54,394 bases of DNA from an uncultured Prevotella sp. (GTDB lineage Bacteria > Bacteroidota > Bacteroidia > Bacteroidales > Bacteroidaceae). Below are positions 24,475-33,432 of the stretch, one piece after another. The stretch spans positions 1 through 54,394 of the forward strand of contig USAI01000004.1 in the NCBI GenBank assembly GCA_900552675.1, read 5' to 3'. The position numbers and the translations under genes are program-made. Each line of letters opens with the position of its first letter. Positions within the stretch are counted from its first letter, which is position 1. A model generated the notes under the pieces. It was not told the DNA's origin, ran no database searches, and saw nothing but the letters and a program-made list of their open reading frames with translations.

Positions 24475-24772
24475 CATTTACACTTGATTTTTGCATAAAT
24501 ATGCAAAAATAGGTTTTACGTTTTTTAGGTTAACATTTATAAAATAAGTAACAGTTTATAAGCAAATATACACTTATTGCTTACACATTTCATTCTTGAT
24601 ACCTTTGAAATGAGAAAACATGGGTTTCAGGTCCTGATTAGGCCCATATCAGGCTGTGAAACCCTTGGTTTCAGGCTGTAAAACCCATGCTTTCAGACTG
24701 TAATTTGATGCCTTTCTGGAGACAAAGAAAAGCTGTATATTTATGCAAGAAAATGCATAAATATACAGCTTT
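24475..24772. repeat. Composite intergenic repeat, copy A
   Basis: Order of parts: a palindrome ATTTTTGCAT/ATGCAAAAAT (24487-24510), TTTTACGTTTTTTA, an AT-rich stretch with TTGCTTACA and TTGATACCT, then CATGGGTTTCAGG, two 22-bp units (24658-24701, GAAACCCTTGGTTTCAGGCTGT type) and a perfect 19-bp hairpin (24729-24747 with 24754-24772). The same order recurs at 54104-54345. No ORF lies in 24319-24843; the rest of the gap is AT-rich without other recognisable signals. Confidence 0.75.
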
Positions 24773-24843
24773 GAAGAAGGGGTGAAATAAGAAGAAATGA
24801 TCTTAATATGATAAAAAAATTAACAAATCGGAGAAAAACGAAT

Positions 24844-25875
24844 TTATGAAACAAATCCGCTCAGCAATCGGTCAAATGTTTTCTTACCTTTCAGCCAGTA
24901 GGCCATCAGCAACGAGTGTGGCCACACCTCGGGCAACGTGTCAACCACGCGTTGCTGTTGAATACGCTGGCGGTCGGCATCAAAGTCGTGTTTCCATCGT
25001 GCGAAATCGTTTCGTGCACGTATTACGGCTTTAAAATTGCCCCACTGAAGGGTGAGCAGCATCTGTAACGCCGCCACATAGTCGAGCACACGTCGCACAC
25101 GCATAATGTGCTGCAGGTCGGCATCGGCTGCATCTTTATAAATCATCGTAAGGTTATTACGAAAGTTAAGATACGTCTTCATAGGGCTACTCTTGGGCAG
25201 TGTTCCGCCTCCCACATGCCACACATGGCTCTGCGGCACACACGCTATCTTGCGCCCCATCAGGCGCAGACGCCAGCACAGGTCAATTTCTTCGCAATGC
25301 GCAAAGAAGCGCGCATCCAGTCCGCCCGCCTTCCAATAGTCGACACTACGAATAAGCAGACATGCTCCCGTGGCCCACAACACATCGGCCACCGTATCAT
25401 ATTGGCCATGGTCGACCTCAACAGTGTCAAAAACGCGTCCGCGGCAGAAGGGGTAGCCATACTTGTCGAGATAACCGCCGCTTGCGCCCGCATATTCGTA
25501 ATGGGAGCGGCGGTGCCAAGCTCGCAATTTGGGCTGACAAGCACAATAGTCGGGGTGCGTATCAAGAAAGTCGACAATAGGTTTCAGCCACCCCTCGCCC
25601 ACCTCTACATCGCTGTTTAGCAACAGGTAGTAGTCGGCCTCAACCTGTTTCAGCGCCAGGTTATAGCCTTCAGCAAAGCCATAGTTGCTGTCGAGCAGCA
25701 CCAATCGCACTTGCGGAAAATGCTCGCGCATCATAGCTACCGACTGGTCAGTAGAAGCATTGTCGGCCACAATCACCTCGGCCTCGGCCGAATGTTCCAG
25801 CACCAATGGCAAAAAGCGTTGCAGCATAGCAACGCCATTCCAGTTTAGTATGACGATAGCGGTCTTTGTTTTCAT
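24844..25875 (-). CDS. Family 2 glycosyltransferase, rhamnosyltransferase-like
   Basis: A 343-residue enzyme. The N-terminus KTAIVILNWNGVAMLQRFLP, EVIVADNASTDQSVAMM, NYGFAEGYNLALKQ and YYLLLNSDVEVGEGWL are the standard GT-A motifs of bacterial inverting GT2 enzymes; DARFFAHCEEIDLCWRLRLMG is the downstream acceptor/base region. Such enzymes build O-antigen, capsule or glycolipid. The C-terminus (YLNFRNNLTMIYKDA) has the amphipathic segment often seen in these proteins. It lies 22 bases after mtaB on the same strand and is probably cotranscribed; donor sugar unknown. Confidence 0.9.
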   Translation of the reverse strand: MKTKTAIVILNWNGVAMLQRFLPLVLEHSAEAEVIVADNASTDQSVAMMREHFPQVRLVLLDSNYGFAEGYNLALKQVEADYYLLLNSDVEVGEGWLKPIVDFLDTHPDYCACQPKLRAWHRRSHYEYAGASGGYLDKYGYPFCRGRVFDTVEVDHGQYDTVADVLWATGACLLIRSVDYWKAGGLDARFFAHCEEIDLCWRLRLMGRKIACVPQSHVWHVGGGTLPKSSPMKTYLNFRNNLTMIYKDAADADLQHIMRVRRVLDYVAALQMLLTLQWGNFKAVIRARNDFARWKHDFDADRQRIQQQRVVDTLPEVWPHSLLMAYWLKGKKTFDRLLSGFVS

Positions 25876-25897
25876 CTTTTCAGCAATAATGTTGTTA

Positions 25898-27253
25898 TTA
25901 CAAAAGAGTGGCCATTAAGGCATCGTGCTTGGCATTAAACTGTCCTAGGCGCACACGTACAATGCTGTTATCAAGGCGCTCATCAGCCTGAGCAGCAGGC
26001 AACTCTATGCGCACATAGTCGCGTGTAAAGCCGTGCATAGCCTTTCCACGCGTAGCTTTTTCAAGTAGCACCTCAGCCTCTTGATTGATACGAGCCTCGT
26101 AAAAAGCATGCAACTTACGGTCGCTCAGTTCAAGCAACAGGTGGCTTCGGCGTTTCTTCTCCTTTTCGTCAACCACATAGGGTATGCGTAGGGCTGCCGT
26201 GCCAGGGCGCTCGCTGTAGGGAAAGACGTGCAGCTGGGTAACATCGAGCGACTCGAGAAACTGGTAGCACTCGTCGAAACACTCGGGGGTCTCGCCACGG
26301 CAACCCACCATTACATCAACACCGATAAAGGCGTTGGGCATCATCTGCTTAATGAGCTGTATCTTGTGGGCAAACAATGCCTTGTCGTATCGGCGGTGCA
26401 TGAGGCGTAGCACCTCGTCAGACCCACTTTGCAAGGGTATATGAAAGTGGGGCATGAAGGCACGACTCTGTGCGCAGAAAGCTATCAGTTCATCGGTCAA
26501 CAAGTCGGGTTCCATGCTACTGATACGGTAGCGCTGTATGCCTGGCACAGCATCAAGGGCCCGGCAGAGGTCGAGAAACGACTCGCCCGTGGTTTTGCCA
26601 TAGTCGCCAATGTTTACGCCCGTGATAACAATCTCTTTACCACCCTCGGCAGCAGCCTGTTCGGCCTGGCGCACCAGGTCGGCTATAGGGGCGTTGCGCG
26701 AGAAGCCACGCGCATAAGGAATGGTGCAATAGGTACAGAAGTAGTCGCAACCGTCTTGCACCTTTAAGAAAAAGCGGGTGCGGTTGCCACGCGAGCACGA
26801 AGGCGCAAAACTTTTTATATCTTTCGTTTTTACCGAGAAATGGCGGTGCAGCGAGCTATCATCGCCAGTAGCACGCTGCGACTTCTCTACCCAGGCATCG
26901 TTTAAAAACTGTATCAGGTTGGCTTTTTCGTTTGAACCCAACACGAGGTCGACGCCCTCAATCTTGCTCACAGCCTCTGACGCCAACTGTGCATAGCAGC
27001 CTGTTACCACCATGAGCGCACCAGGATTGTTACGCACCATGCGGTTGATAGCCTGTCGGCATTTGTGGTCGGCCACCTCGGTCACCGAACAAGTGTTGAT
27101 TAAACAGATGTCGGCTTGCTCGCCATCGGCGGCCGTTACCACACCCATCTGCTGCAACATTTGTCCGAACGTAGAGGTTTCAGAGAAGTTGAGCTTGCAC
27201 CCTAATGTATAATATGTAGCTTTTTTGCCTTGAAAAACTGATGTATCTATCAT
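25898..27253 (-). CDS. mtaB: tRNA (t6A37) methylthiotransferase MtaB
   Basis: Radical SAM enzyme that converts t6A to ms2t6A at position 37 of ANN-decoding tRNAs. The start at 27253 (MIDTSVFQGKKATYYTLGCK) follows a TACCTTTG promoter; the ATG at 27307 is upstream of it. The N-terminal UPF0004 cluster cysteines are C19, C55 and C86; the radical SAM cysteines are C169, C173 and C176 in GCDYFCTYCTIPYARG. The C-terminus resembles a TRAM-type RNA-binding region. The length of 451 residues, with YTLGCKLNFSE, favours MtaB over MiaB or RimO. Confidence 0.93.
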   Translation of the reverse strand: MIDTSVFQGKKATYYTLGCKLNFSETSTFGQMLQQMGVVTAADGEQADICLINTCSVTEVADHKCRQAINRMVRNNPGALMVVTGCYAQLASEAVSKIEGVDLVLGSNEKANLIQFLNDAWVEKSQRATGDDSSLHRHFSVKTKDIKSFAPSCSRGNRTRFFLKVQDGCDYFCTYCTIPYARGFSRNAPIADLVRQAEQAAAEGGKEIVITGVNIGDYGKTTGESFLDLCRALDAVPGIQRYRISSMEPDLLTDELIAFCAQSRAFMPHFHIPLQSGSDEVLRLMHRRYDKALFAHKIQLIKQMMPNAFIGVDVMVGCRGETPECFDECYQFLESLDVTQLHVFPYSERPGTAALRIPYVVDEKEKKRRSHLLLELSDRKLHAFYEARINQEAEVLLEKATRGKAMHGFTRDYVRIELPAAQADERLDNSIVRVRLGQFNAKHDALMATLL

Positions 27254-27272
27254 TTCGTATCGTATTTGCGTG

Positions 27273-27280
27273 CAAAGGTA
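27273..27280 (-). promoter_or_regulatory. -7 promoter box of mtaB
   Basis: The minus strand reads TACCTTTG, an exact match. The leader would be only about 12 bases. Confidence 0.6.
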
Positions 27281-27571
27281 CAGTAAATCGAAGACAATAC
27301 AAAACAAACTGGGTTGATTTTATCATCCACAATAGCCTTACACCTTATTATATATACACGCACGCGAAGACACTGTGGGCGCACAAAACAAACGAACAAC
27401 ACATGAAAGAAAAGAAGAAAAAGCGCTAAAAGAAGTGAAAAACAAAGAAGTTACAGACGTTAACATTTATTATCATTTCACATAATATTGATAATCAGTA
27501 GTTTACAAATTTGTTACAAAAAACACTAAAAAAAAGTTCTTAAAATATGAACGTTGTATTGAAAAAATACT

Positions 27572-27579
27572 TACCTTTG
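27572..27579 (+). promoter_or_regulatory. -7 promoter box of the small lipoprotein gene
   Basis: TACCTTTG with TTG at 27554-27556 as -33. Apart from this and the mtaB promoter, the 376 bases between the two genes show nothing recognisable. Confidence 0.65.
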
Positions 27580-27629
27580 CAACGTTTTAATAAACAAAGA
27601 TTGTTTTACAGATTTAAAAAGCAAAGAAA

Positions 27630-27794
27630 ATGAAAAAATTAGTTTTAATGTTCGTAGCTATCGCAGCTATCTCTTTCGCATCATGTGGTAACAAAACAGC
27701 TGCTACCGACGCAACTGCTGACACAACTGACACAACAGCTCAGGTTGACACTGACACTGTTCCCGCTCAGCAGCCTGACACTCTGAACAAGTAA
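27630..27794 (+). CDS. Very small Thr/Asp/Ala-rich lipoprotein (54 residues)
   Basis: ATG at 27630, stop at 27792-27794. The translation starts MKKLVLMFVAIAAISFASCG: an N-terminal KK, hydrophobic core and lipobox FASC with Cys19. The mature part, about 36 residues, is almost only Ala, Thr, Asp, Gln, Val and Pro (for example ATADTTDTTAQVDTDTVPAQ) and is acidic and probably disordered. An exact promoter lies upstream and an intrinsic terminator follows, so it is a stand-alone transcription unit, probably abundant. Codon use (gct, gac, aca) is like that of well-expressed neighbours. No family recognised. Confidence 0.85.
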   Translation: MKKLVLMFVAIAAISFASCGNKTAATDATADTTDTTAQVDTDTVPAQQPDTLNK

Positions 27795-27827
27795 TTCGGA
27801 GCTCGAACTGAAAAAATGAGAGATTGA

Positions 27828-27855
27828 CCGTCAAGCACAGCTTGACGGTTTTTTT
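27828..27855 (+). terminator. Intrinsic terminator of the small lipoprotein gene
   Basis: CCGTCAAG (27828-27835) pairs with CTTGACGG (27841-27848) around CACAG, followed by seven T. Confidence 0.9.
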
Positions 27856-27997
27856 GTGCCCATACGTTAACAACAGGCTTCAGCTTATACAAGCCATCAT
27901 ACCAGCCATACAAACCTTTTTTAACATGCTTAAACACCTGGTCTTGAGTGTTTTAAAATCATCATATTTAGGTATTGCATAAAAGCAGAAACCCAAC

Positions 27998-28005
27998 TAC
28001 CTTTG
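27998..28005 (+). promoter_or_regulatory. -7 promoter box of the flavodoxin gene
   Basis: TACCTTTG with TTG at 27975-27977. The leader is about 50 bases. Confidence 0.65.
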
Positions 28006-28064
28006 CAACGGTGATAAGACCAAAACTTTAAGCACATATTTATAAATAAAAGCAACTGAAACGT

Positions 28065-28562
28065 ATGAAAAAAACTGTAATTATCTATGGCACAAGCACT
28101 GGCACTTGTGAAGACCTTGCCAGCAGAATAGGAGCCAAATTGGGCGTAGACAACATCATCAACGTAACTGACCTTGACGAAAATGTTATTGCCGAGAACG
28201 ACAACCTTATTCTTGGCACATCAACATGGGGTGCTGGCGAGATGCAGGACGACTGGTATGATGGCATTAAGGTTATTAAAAGCGCAGATCTTAGCAGCAA
28301 GACTGTAGCCCTTTTCGGCTGTGGCGACTCAGGCTCATACCCCGACACTTTTGTGGGCGGAATGGCAGAGATATATAACGCTGTAAAAACGGCTGGCGCA
28401 AATGTGATAGGAGCTGTTTCAACAGAAGGCTATACTTTTGACGACTCAGAATCGGTAGTTGATGGCAAGTTTGTAGGACTGGCACTTGACGAAGTGAACG
28501 AAGACGACAAGACCGATGAGCGCATCAACGCTTGGGTGGAAGAAATTCAGCCTAGCCTCTAA
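28065..28562 (+). CDS. fldA: Flavodoxin
   Basis: A 165-residue FMN-binding electron carrier. The phosphate-binding loop is YGTSTGTCED near residue 9, the two isoalloxazine-flanking loops are STWGAGEMQDDW and GCGDSGSYPDTF, and the 20-residue loop after YTFDDSESVVDGKFVGLALD makes it a long-chain type. It shuttles low-potential electrons, replacing ferredoxin when iron is scarce. The DUF2023 gene follows 58 bases later and is probably cotranscribed. Confidence 0.94.
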   Translation: MKKTVIIYGTSTGTCEDLASRIGAKLGVDNIINVTDLDENVIAENDNLILGTSTWGAGEMQDDWYDGIKVIKSADLSSKTVALFGCGDSGSYPDTFVGGMAEIYNAVKTAGANVIGAVSTEGYTFDDSESVVDGKFVGLALDEVNEDDKTDERINAWVEEIQPSL

Positions 28563-28620
28563 TCATATATACACCCTTTAGTTCTTACACTCACATTATT
28601 AACCACCCAAGTTTTCAATC

Positions 28621-29028
28621 ATGCAGCAATCCACAATATTACCAGTAGAAATGAAAGTGTTGATGAATCATATCTACGAATACAAGAAGGGAGTGCGCCG
28701 TATGGTGCTCTTCACATTTAACAAGAAATATGAGGACTTTGCCATACGTCGACTGAAAAGCCAAAATATTAAATATATTATTCAGTCAGTAGGCAACAAT
28801 CGTCTGAACCTATATTTCGGCAGAGAAGAGTGCCTTAACGCCATACGCATGATTGTAACACGCCCCCTCAACCTTCTCTCTCCAGAAGAAGATTTCATGC
28901 TCGGTGCCATGCTGGGCTATGATATTTGCTCACAATGTGAGAGATACTGCGAGCGCAAAGGCAAGGGTATGCACAACAGAAAAGCACACCAGTCGATAGA
29001 AAATTCGTTTTATATTCAAAAGAATTAA
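28621..29028 (+). CDS. DUF2023 family protein next to flavodoxin
   Basis: A 135-residue protein matching the small DUF2023 family: LMNHIYEYKKGVRRMVLFTF, IKYIIQSVGNNRLNLYFG, and LLSPEEDFMLGAMLGYDICSQCERYC. The CSQCERYC cysteines could bind a metal. An alternative start is the ATG at 28651. The family is often found beside flavodoxin in Bacteroidales and some Campylobacterota, suggesting a role with flavodoxin, which is unproven. A hairpin terminator follows. Confidence 0.85.
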   Translation: MQQSTILPVEMKVLMNHIYEYKKGVRRMVLFTFNKKYEDFAIRRLKSQNIKYIIQSVGNNRLNLYFGREECLNAIRMIVTRPLNLLSPEEDFMLGAMLGYDICSQCERYCERKGKGMHNRKAHQSIENSFYIQKN

Positions 29029-29084
29029 AACAAATGGTTCGTGCTAACAAGAACAAAAATGATAGCACCAAACATACCTAAAAA

Positions 29085-29117
29085 AACGGGTTGCAACAAA
29101 ATAAGTTGCAACCCGTT
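29085..29117. terminator. Hairpin terminator between DUF2023 and ROK genes
   Basis: AACGGGTTGCAAC pairs perfectly with GTTGCAACCCGTT. The A-run on the left provides T residues for the minus-strand gene; for the plus strand the T-run is short. Confidence 0.8.
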
Positions 29118-29171
29118 ATGGTTATATCCAATGTTTCGATAATAGTTCGAAAGATGAATAGGGTGGAAAGA

Positions 29172-30149
29172 TTAGATATCCCAACCCACTGCCGATGCAC
29201 CCAGCACAGCAGCTGAAGAACCGTCGAGACCGCTCACTAAGAACTTAGCCTTGTTACGGAAAATATTCAGCACGGTCTTATCATAAGCCTCCTTGATAGG
29301 TTTCATCAGCAAGTCGCCAGCCTTTGTCAAACCACCGAAGAAGATGAAAGCCTCGGGAGAAGAGAAGGCAGCAAAGTCGGCGCAAGCCTCGCCCAGCATC
29401 TTGCCAGTGAAGGTATAGATACGGTTTGCCAGAGCATCGCCCTTTGAAGCAGCTACTGATACGTCGTATGAAGTGATAGTCTCGGGATCGAGCTCGCGCA
29501 GCAATGAAGGCTCATCGCTGGTAGCCAAGAACTCGCGTGCAGTGCGTGCTACACCTGTAGCAGAACAGTAAGCCTCAAGACATCCAGTACGTCCGCAACC
29601 ACAGGGGCGACCATTCTCGCGCACCATGATAACGTGACCCAGCTCGCCAGCAAAACCATCGCAGCCGTAAACTAACTGACCGTTAACCACGATACCTGAA
29701 CCTACGCCAGTGCCTAAAGTGATAACGATAAAGTTTTTCATACCACGGGCTACGCCATAAGTCATCTCACCGATAGCAGCTGCATTGGCATCGTTGGTAA
29801 GAGCAACAGGGATGCCAAGCTTATCAGAGAACAACTTAGCCAAAGGCACTACGCCATCGTGACCCCACTCAAGGTTGGGTGCAAACTCGATAGTACCATT
29901 ATAGTAGTTGCCGTTAGGGGCACCGATACCCATTGCCTTGATTTTATCAATACCACCCACCTGGTCGATGATGATTTGCAGTGCGTCAACAGAAGCAGCT
30001 ACATAATCATTAACATCTTTGTATCCTTGTGTCTTGATGGAAGTGGTAGCTTTAATATCGCCACGGCTGTCAACAATACCAAACACAGAGTTTGTTCCAC
30101 CTAAATCTAAACCGATAACATACGGTTTCATTGTAACATCTGAACTCAT
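29172..30149 (-). CDS. ROK family sugar kinase (glucokinase-like)
   Basis: A 325-residue kinase when begun at 30149 (MSSDVTMKPYVIGLDLGGTN). The phosphate loop DLGGTNSVFG, the catalytic region LTNDANAAAIGE, TLGTGVGSGIV, and the ROK zinc site in GELGHVIM....GRPCGCGRTGCLEAYCS are all present. It phosphorylates glucose or a related hexose with ATP. Sugar specificity cannot be settled from the sequence, though the type is close to Bacteroidales glucokinase. It has its own upstream promoter on the minus strand. Confidence 0.92.
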   Translation of the reverse strand: MSSDVTMKPYVIGLDLGGTNSVFGIVDSRGDIKATTSIKTQGYKDVNDYVAASVDALQIIIDQVGGIDKIKAMGIGAPNGNYYNGTIEFAPNLEWGHDGVVPLAKLFSDKLGIPVALTNDANAAAIGEMTYGVARGMKNFIVITLGTGVGSGIVVNGQLVYGCDGFAGELGHVIMVRENGRPCGCGRTGCLEAYCSATGVARTAREFLATSDEPSLLRELDPETITSYDVSVAASKGDALANRIYTFTGKMLGEACADFAAFSSPEAFIFFGGLTKAGDLLMKPIKEAYDKTVLNIFRNKAKFLVSGLDGSSAAVLGASAVGWDI

Positions 30150-30286
30150 GATTTTCGTTTTATATATTAATAGTAATAAATATTTATTCGCGAGTCTTAA
30201 GGGGTTACAGACAACACGCGTAACATTGGGCACGCGCATACACTAAATTAGTATTAGAGCCATTTGTTTGTCTGTTATTTCATTCG

Positions 30287-30294
30287 CAAAGTTA
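30287..30294 (-). promoter_or_regulatory. -7 promoter box of the ROK kinase gene
   Basis: The minus strand reads TAACTTTG, an exact match. It gives a leader of about 130 bases, without an evident structure. Confidence 0.5.
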
Positions 30295-30373
30295 TTAAAA
30301 ATAGTCGGTTGCGACAAAGTTTTGAAAAGAAAATTTGCCCATATCGCATAAATTTTGCAATTTTGCAGTTGTT

Positions 30374-31045
30374 ATGCAGTTTCCTATTCAATTAGATATA
30401 TTAGACTTTATATTTAAAGGCATGCTTATTGGCATTATGGCATCAGCCCCGATGGGTCCGATAGGTGTGTTGTGTATACAACGCACGCTGAACAAAGGCC
30501 GATGGTATGGCTTTATTACAGGCATAGGAGCATGTGTGAGCGATTTGATATACGCCCTATTCACAGGCTTCGGTATGAGTTTTGTGATGGATTTTATACA
30601 GAACGAGCGCAGCCGCTTTCTTTTGCAAATAGCGGGTAGCATTGTGTTGTTAATATTCGGCATTTATTGTTACCGCTCTGACCCTACCAGAAAGATACAT
30701 AAAAGCAATAAGCCCAGCAAAGGTTCGCTGCTACATAACGGCATTACCGCCTTTATTGTAACAGCGCTAAACCCGCTTATCATCTTCTTGTTTATCTTCC
30801 TTTTTGCACAGTTTGCGTTCATCGCCCCCAACCGTCCGGTTGAAATGTCGATAGGCTATATCAGCATTGTGGTTGGCGCTTTGATGTGGTGGTTTGGCCT
30901 TACATGGCTGGTAGACAAGGTGCGCGGCAAGTTTGACGACAACGGCATCCTCATCATCAACCGTGTGGTGGGTTGCATCGTTATCATCTTCTCTATCATC
31001 ATGCTGCTGGGCATGGTGTTCAACCTGTATAAGCTGCCGTATTAA
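30374..31045 (+). CDS. LysE-family exporter-like membrane protein
   Basis: A 223-residue protein from ATG 30374 with about six hydrophobic segments. The N-terminus has the LysE/RhtB hallmark (GIMASAPMGPIGVLCIQRTL followed by GRWYGFITGIGACVSDLIYALF), and the middle has GITAFIVTALNPLIIFLFIFL, the N-P motif of the family. It probably exports amino acids or similar small molecules; the substrate is unknown. The DUF4924 gene starts 49 bases downstream. Confidence 0.85.
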   Translation: MQFPIQLDILDFIFKGMLIGIMASAPMGPIGVLCIQRTLNKGRWYGFITGIGACVSDLIYALFTGFGMSFVMDFIQNERSRFLLQIAGSIVLLIFGIYCYRSDPTRKIHKSNKPSKGSLLHNGITAFIVTALNPLIIFLFIFLFAQFAFIAPNRPVEMSIGYISIVVGALMWWFGLTWLVDKVRGKFDDNGILIINRVVGCIVIIFSIIMLLGMVFNLYKLPY

Positions 31046-31094
31046 AAAAAGAAATAACGCCATACGGCCTAACGAAGACAAACGTAAAAAAAAT

Positions 31095-31637
31095 ATGTTT
31101 ATAGCCCAAGAATTACGAAAGAAAAGTATTGCCGAATATCTGCTGTATATGTGGCAGATAGAAGACTTGATACGTGCCTACGGCTGTTCGCTGTCGCGCA
31201 TTAAGGCCGAATATATCAGTCAGTTCAACTACTCTGACGAGCAGAAAGAAGACATGATTGACTGGTATGCCGACCTGATACGTATGCTGAACCAAGAAGG
31301 CAAACGCGAGAGCGGACACCTACAGATAAACGAGGTGACGCTGATGGCCATGAACGACCTGCACAACCAATTGCTGCAGAGCACCAAGTTTCCGTTCTAC
31401 ACCTCCGAATATTATAAGGTATTGCCCTTCATCGTAGAGCTGCGCAACAAGAGCGGTAAAGAAAAAAGCGAGATCGAAACTTGCATGAACCTTCTGTATG
31501 GCACCATGATGCTGCGCTTGCAAAAGAAAGAAATAAGCCAAGAAACCACAAATGCAGTAAAAGAAGTAACAACATTTATCGGTATGCTGAGCGACTATTA
31601 TCTGAAGGATAAAACCGAGGGATTAGACTTTGACTAA
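31095..31637 (+). CDS. DUF4924 family protein
   Basis: A 180-residue, largely helical protein; start at 31095 (MFIAQELRKKSIAEYLLYMWQIEDLIRAY). The family is restricted to Bacteroidetes and nothing is known of its role. No signal peptide, so cytosolic. It is followed by prfC after 73 bases. The ORF extends upstream to 30933 in frame, but that part overlaps the LysE-type gene and is not coding. Confidence 0.82.
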   Translation: MFIAQELRKKSIAEYLLYMWQIEDLIRAYGCSLSRIKAEYISQFNYSDEQKEDMIDWYADLIRMLNQEGKRESGHLQINEVTLMAMNDLHNQLLQSTKFPFYTSEYYKVLPFIVELRNKSGKEKSEIETCMNLLYGTMMLRLQKKEISQETTNAVKEVTTFIGMLSDYYLKDKTEGLDFD

Positions 31638-31710
31638 GCCTCTCCCCTACTGGCAAGCATTGTTATAGAATAAAAATTATCACACACATACATCACACTC
31701 ATTATATTTA

Positions 31711-33279
31711 ATGAATCAGGAAATAGAAAGAAGAAGAACATTTGCCATCATATCGCACCCTGACGCGGGTAAGACAACGCTGACAGAGAAGTTTTTGCTG
31801 TTCGGCGGACAGATACAGGTGGCTGGCGCTGTAAAGAACAACAAAATTAAGAAGACAGCCACATCCGACTGGATGGACATTGAAAAGCAACGTGGTATCT
31901 CGGTATCGACCTCGGTGATGGAGTTTGACTATCACGACTATAAGGTGAACATTCTTGACACACCGGGCCACCAAGACTTCTGCGAAGACACTTTCCGCAC
32001 ACTGACGGCTGTCGACTCGGCCATCATCGTGGTTGACGGCGCTAAAGGTGTAGAGACACAAACGCGCAAACTGATGGAGGTATGCCGTATGCGTAACACA
32101 CCCGTTATCATCTTTATCAATAAGATGGACCGCGAAGGTCGCGACCCATTCGACCTGCTCGACGAACTTGAAGAAGAACTGCATATCAAGGTGCGCCCCT
32201 TGTCGTGGCCTATCAACATAGGCGCCAAGTTTAAGGGCGTATATAATATTTATGAGAACAAACTCGACCTGTTCAAACCCGACAAACAACGCGTAACTGA
32301 AAAGGTGGAGGTAGATATTGATAGCAGCGAACTGGAAAAGCACATCGGCGAGCAAGACGCTCAACAGTTGCGCGACGACATTGAGCTGATTGATGGTGTG
32401 TATCCTAAATTTGAGGTAGAGACCTATCGCTCGGCCGAGGTAGCGCCCGTGTTCTTTGGTTCGGCTTTGAACAACTTTGGTGTGCAAGAACTGCTTAACT
32501 GCTTCGTACAGATAGCACCATCGCCCCGCCCCACTAAGGCTGAAGAGCGTATGGTAAGCCCCGAAGAGCCTAAGTTTACAGGCTTTATCTTCAAAATTAC
32601 GGCTAACATCGACCCCAACCACCGCTCATGTATCGCCTTCTGTAAGGTGTGCAGTGGCAAGTTTGAACGCAACCACCCCTACCTGCACGTGCGTCTGGGC
32701 AAAACAGTGCGTTTTTCATCGCCCACACAGTTTATGGCACAGCGCAAGAGCACCATTGAAGAGGCTTATCCTGGCGACATCGTTGGCTTGCCAGATAACG
32801 GTATCTTCAAGATTGGCGACACGCTGACCGATGGCGAACTGCTACACTTCCGTGGCTTACCCTCGTTCTCGCCCGAGATGTTTAAATATATTGAGAACGA
32901 CGACCCCATGAAATCGAAACAGCTGGAGAAAGGCATTAGCCAACTGATGGACGAAGGTGTAGCTCAGCTGTTCGTCAACCAGTTTAATGGCCGCAAAATT
33001 ATCGGCACCGTAGGACAACTACAGTTTGAGGTTATTCAGTATCGACTGGAAAACGAATATAACGCAAAATGTCGTTGGGAACCCGTGCATCTATATAAGG
33101 CTTGCTGGATTGAAAGCGACTCGCCCGAAGAGCTTGATGCCTTTAAGAAGCGTAAGTATCAGTATATGGCAAAAGACCGCGACGGACGCGATGTGTTCTT
33201 GGCCGACTCGGGCTATGTGCTCAGTATGGCACAACAAGATTTCAAACACATCAAGTTCCACTTTACCAGCGAGTTTTAA
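31711..33279 (+). CDS. prfC: Peptide chain release factor RF3
   Basis: A 522-residue GTPase that removes RF1/RF2 from the ribosome after peptide release. GTPase motifs: HPDAGKTTLTEK (G1), EKQRGISV (G2), LDTPGHQDF (G3), INKMDR (G4), and SALNNFGV (G5 region). The C-terminal part (EVIQYRLENEYNAKCRWE, then DGRDVFLADSGYVL) is the RF3-specific domain. Normal length. A terminator hairpin follows. Confidence 0.96.
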   Translation: MNQEIERRRTFAIISHPDAGKTTLTEKFLLFGGQIQVAGAVKNNKIKKTATSDWMDIEKQRGISVSTSVMEFDYHDYKVNILDTPGHQDFCEDTFRTLTAVDSAIIVVDGAKGVETQTRKLMEVCRMRNTPVIIFINKMDREGRDPFDLLDELEEELHIKVRPLSWPINIGAKFKGVYNIYENKLDLFKPDKQRVTEKVEVDIDSSELEKHIGEQDAQQLRDDIELIDGVYPKFEVETYRSAEVAPVFFGSALNNFGVQELLNCFVQIAPSPRPTKAEERMVSPEEPKFTGFIFKITANIDPNHRSCIAFCKVCSGKFERNHPYLHVRLGKTVRFSSPTQFMAQRKSTIEEAYPGDIVGLPDNGIFKIGDTLTDGELLHFRGLPSFSPEMFKYIENDDPMKSKQLEKGISQLMDEGVAQLFVNQFNGRKIIGTVGQLQFEVIQYRLENEYNAKCRWEPVHLYKACWIESDSPEELDAFKKRKYQYMAKDRDGRDVFLADSGYVLSMAQQDFKHIKFHFTSEF

Positions 33280-33328
33280 ACATACACGCTGAACACAATA
33301 AGCACATTAAACTTTATATTAAAATAAA

Positions 33329-33380
33329 AAAGAGGGAAAGATTTGCATACATAACGGTTGCAAACCTTTCCCTCTTTCTT
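33329..33380. terminator. Terminator between prfC and the minus-strand operon
   Basis: AAAGAGGGAAAG (33329-33340) pairs with CTTTCCCTCTTT (33366-33377), with a second TTTGCA/TGCAAA pairing inside. It can serve both convergent units. Confidence 0.8.
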
Positions 33381-33432
33381 ATTTATATTTACCAGTGTGC
33401 TTCAGTTACCAGTGTTACCGGTGCATTATATG

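Noticed and set aside
27254..27629. Possible hidden RNA gene or riboswitch in the mtaB-lipoprotein gap
   Set aside because: No convincing stem pairs were found besides the two promoters.
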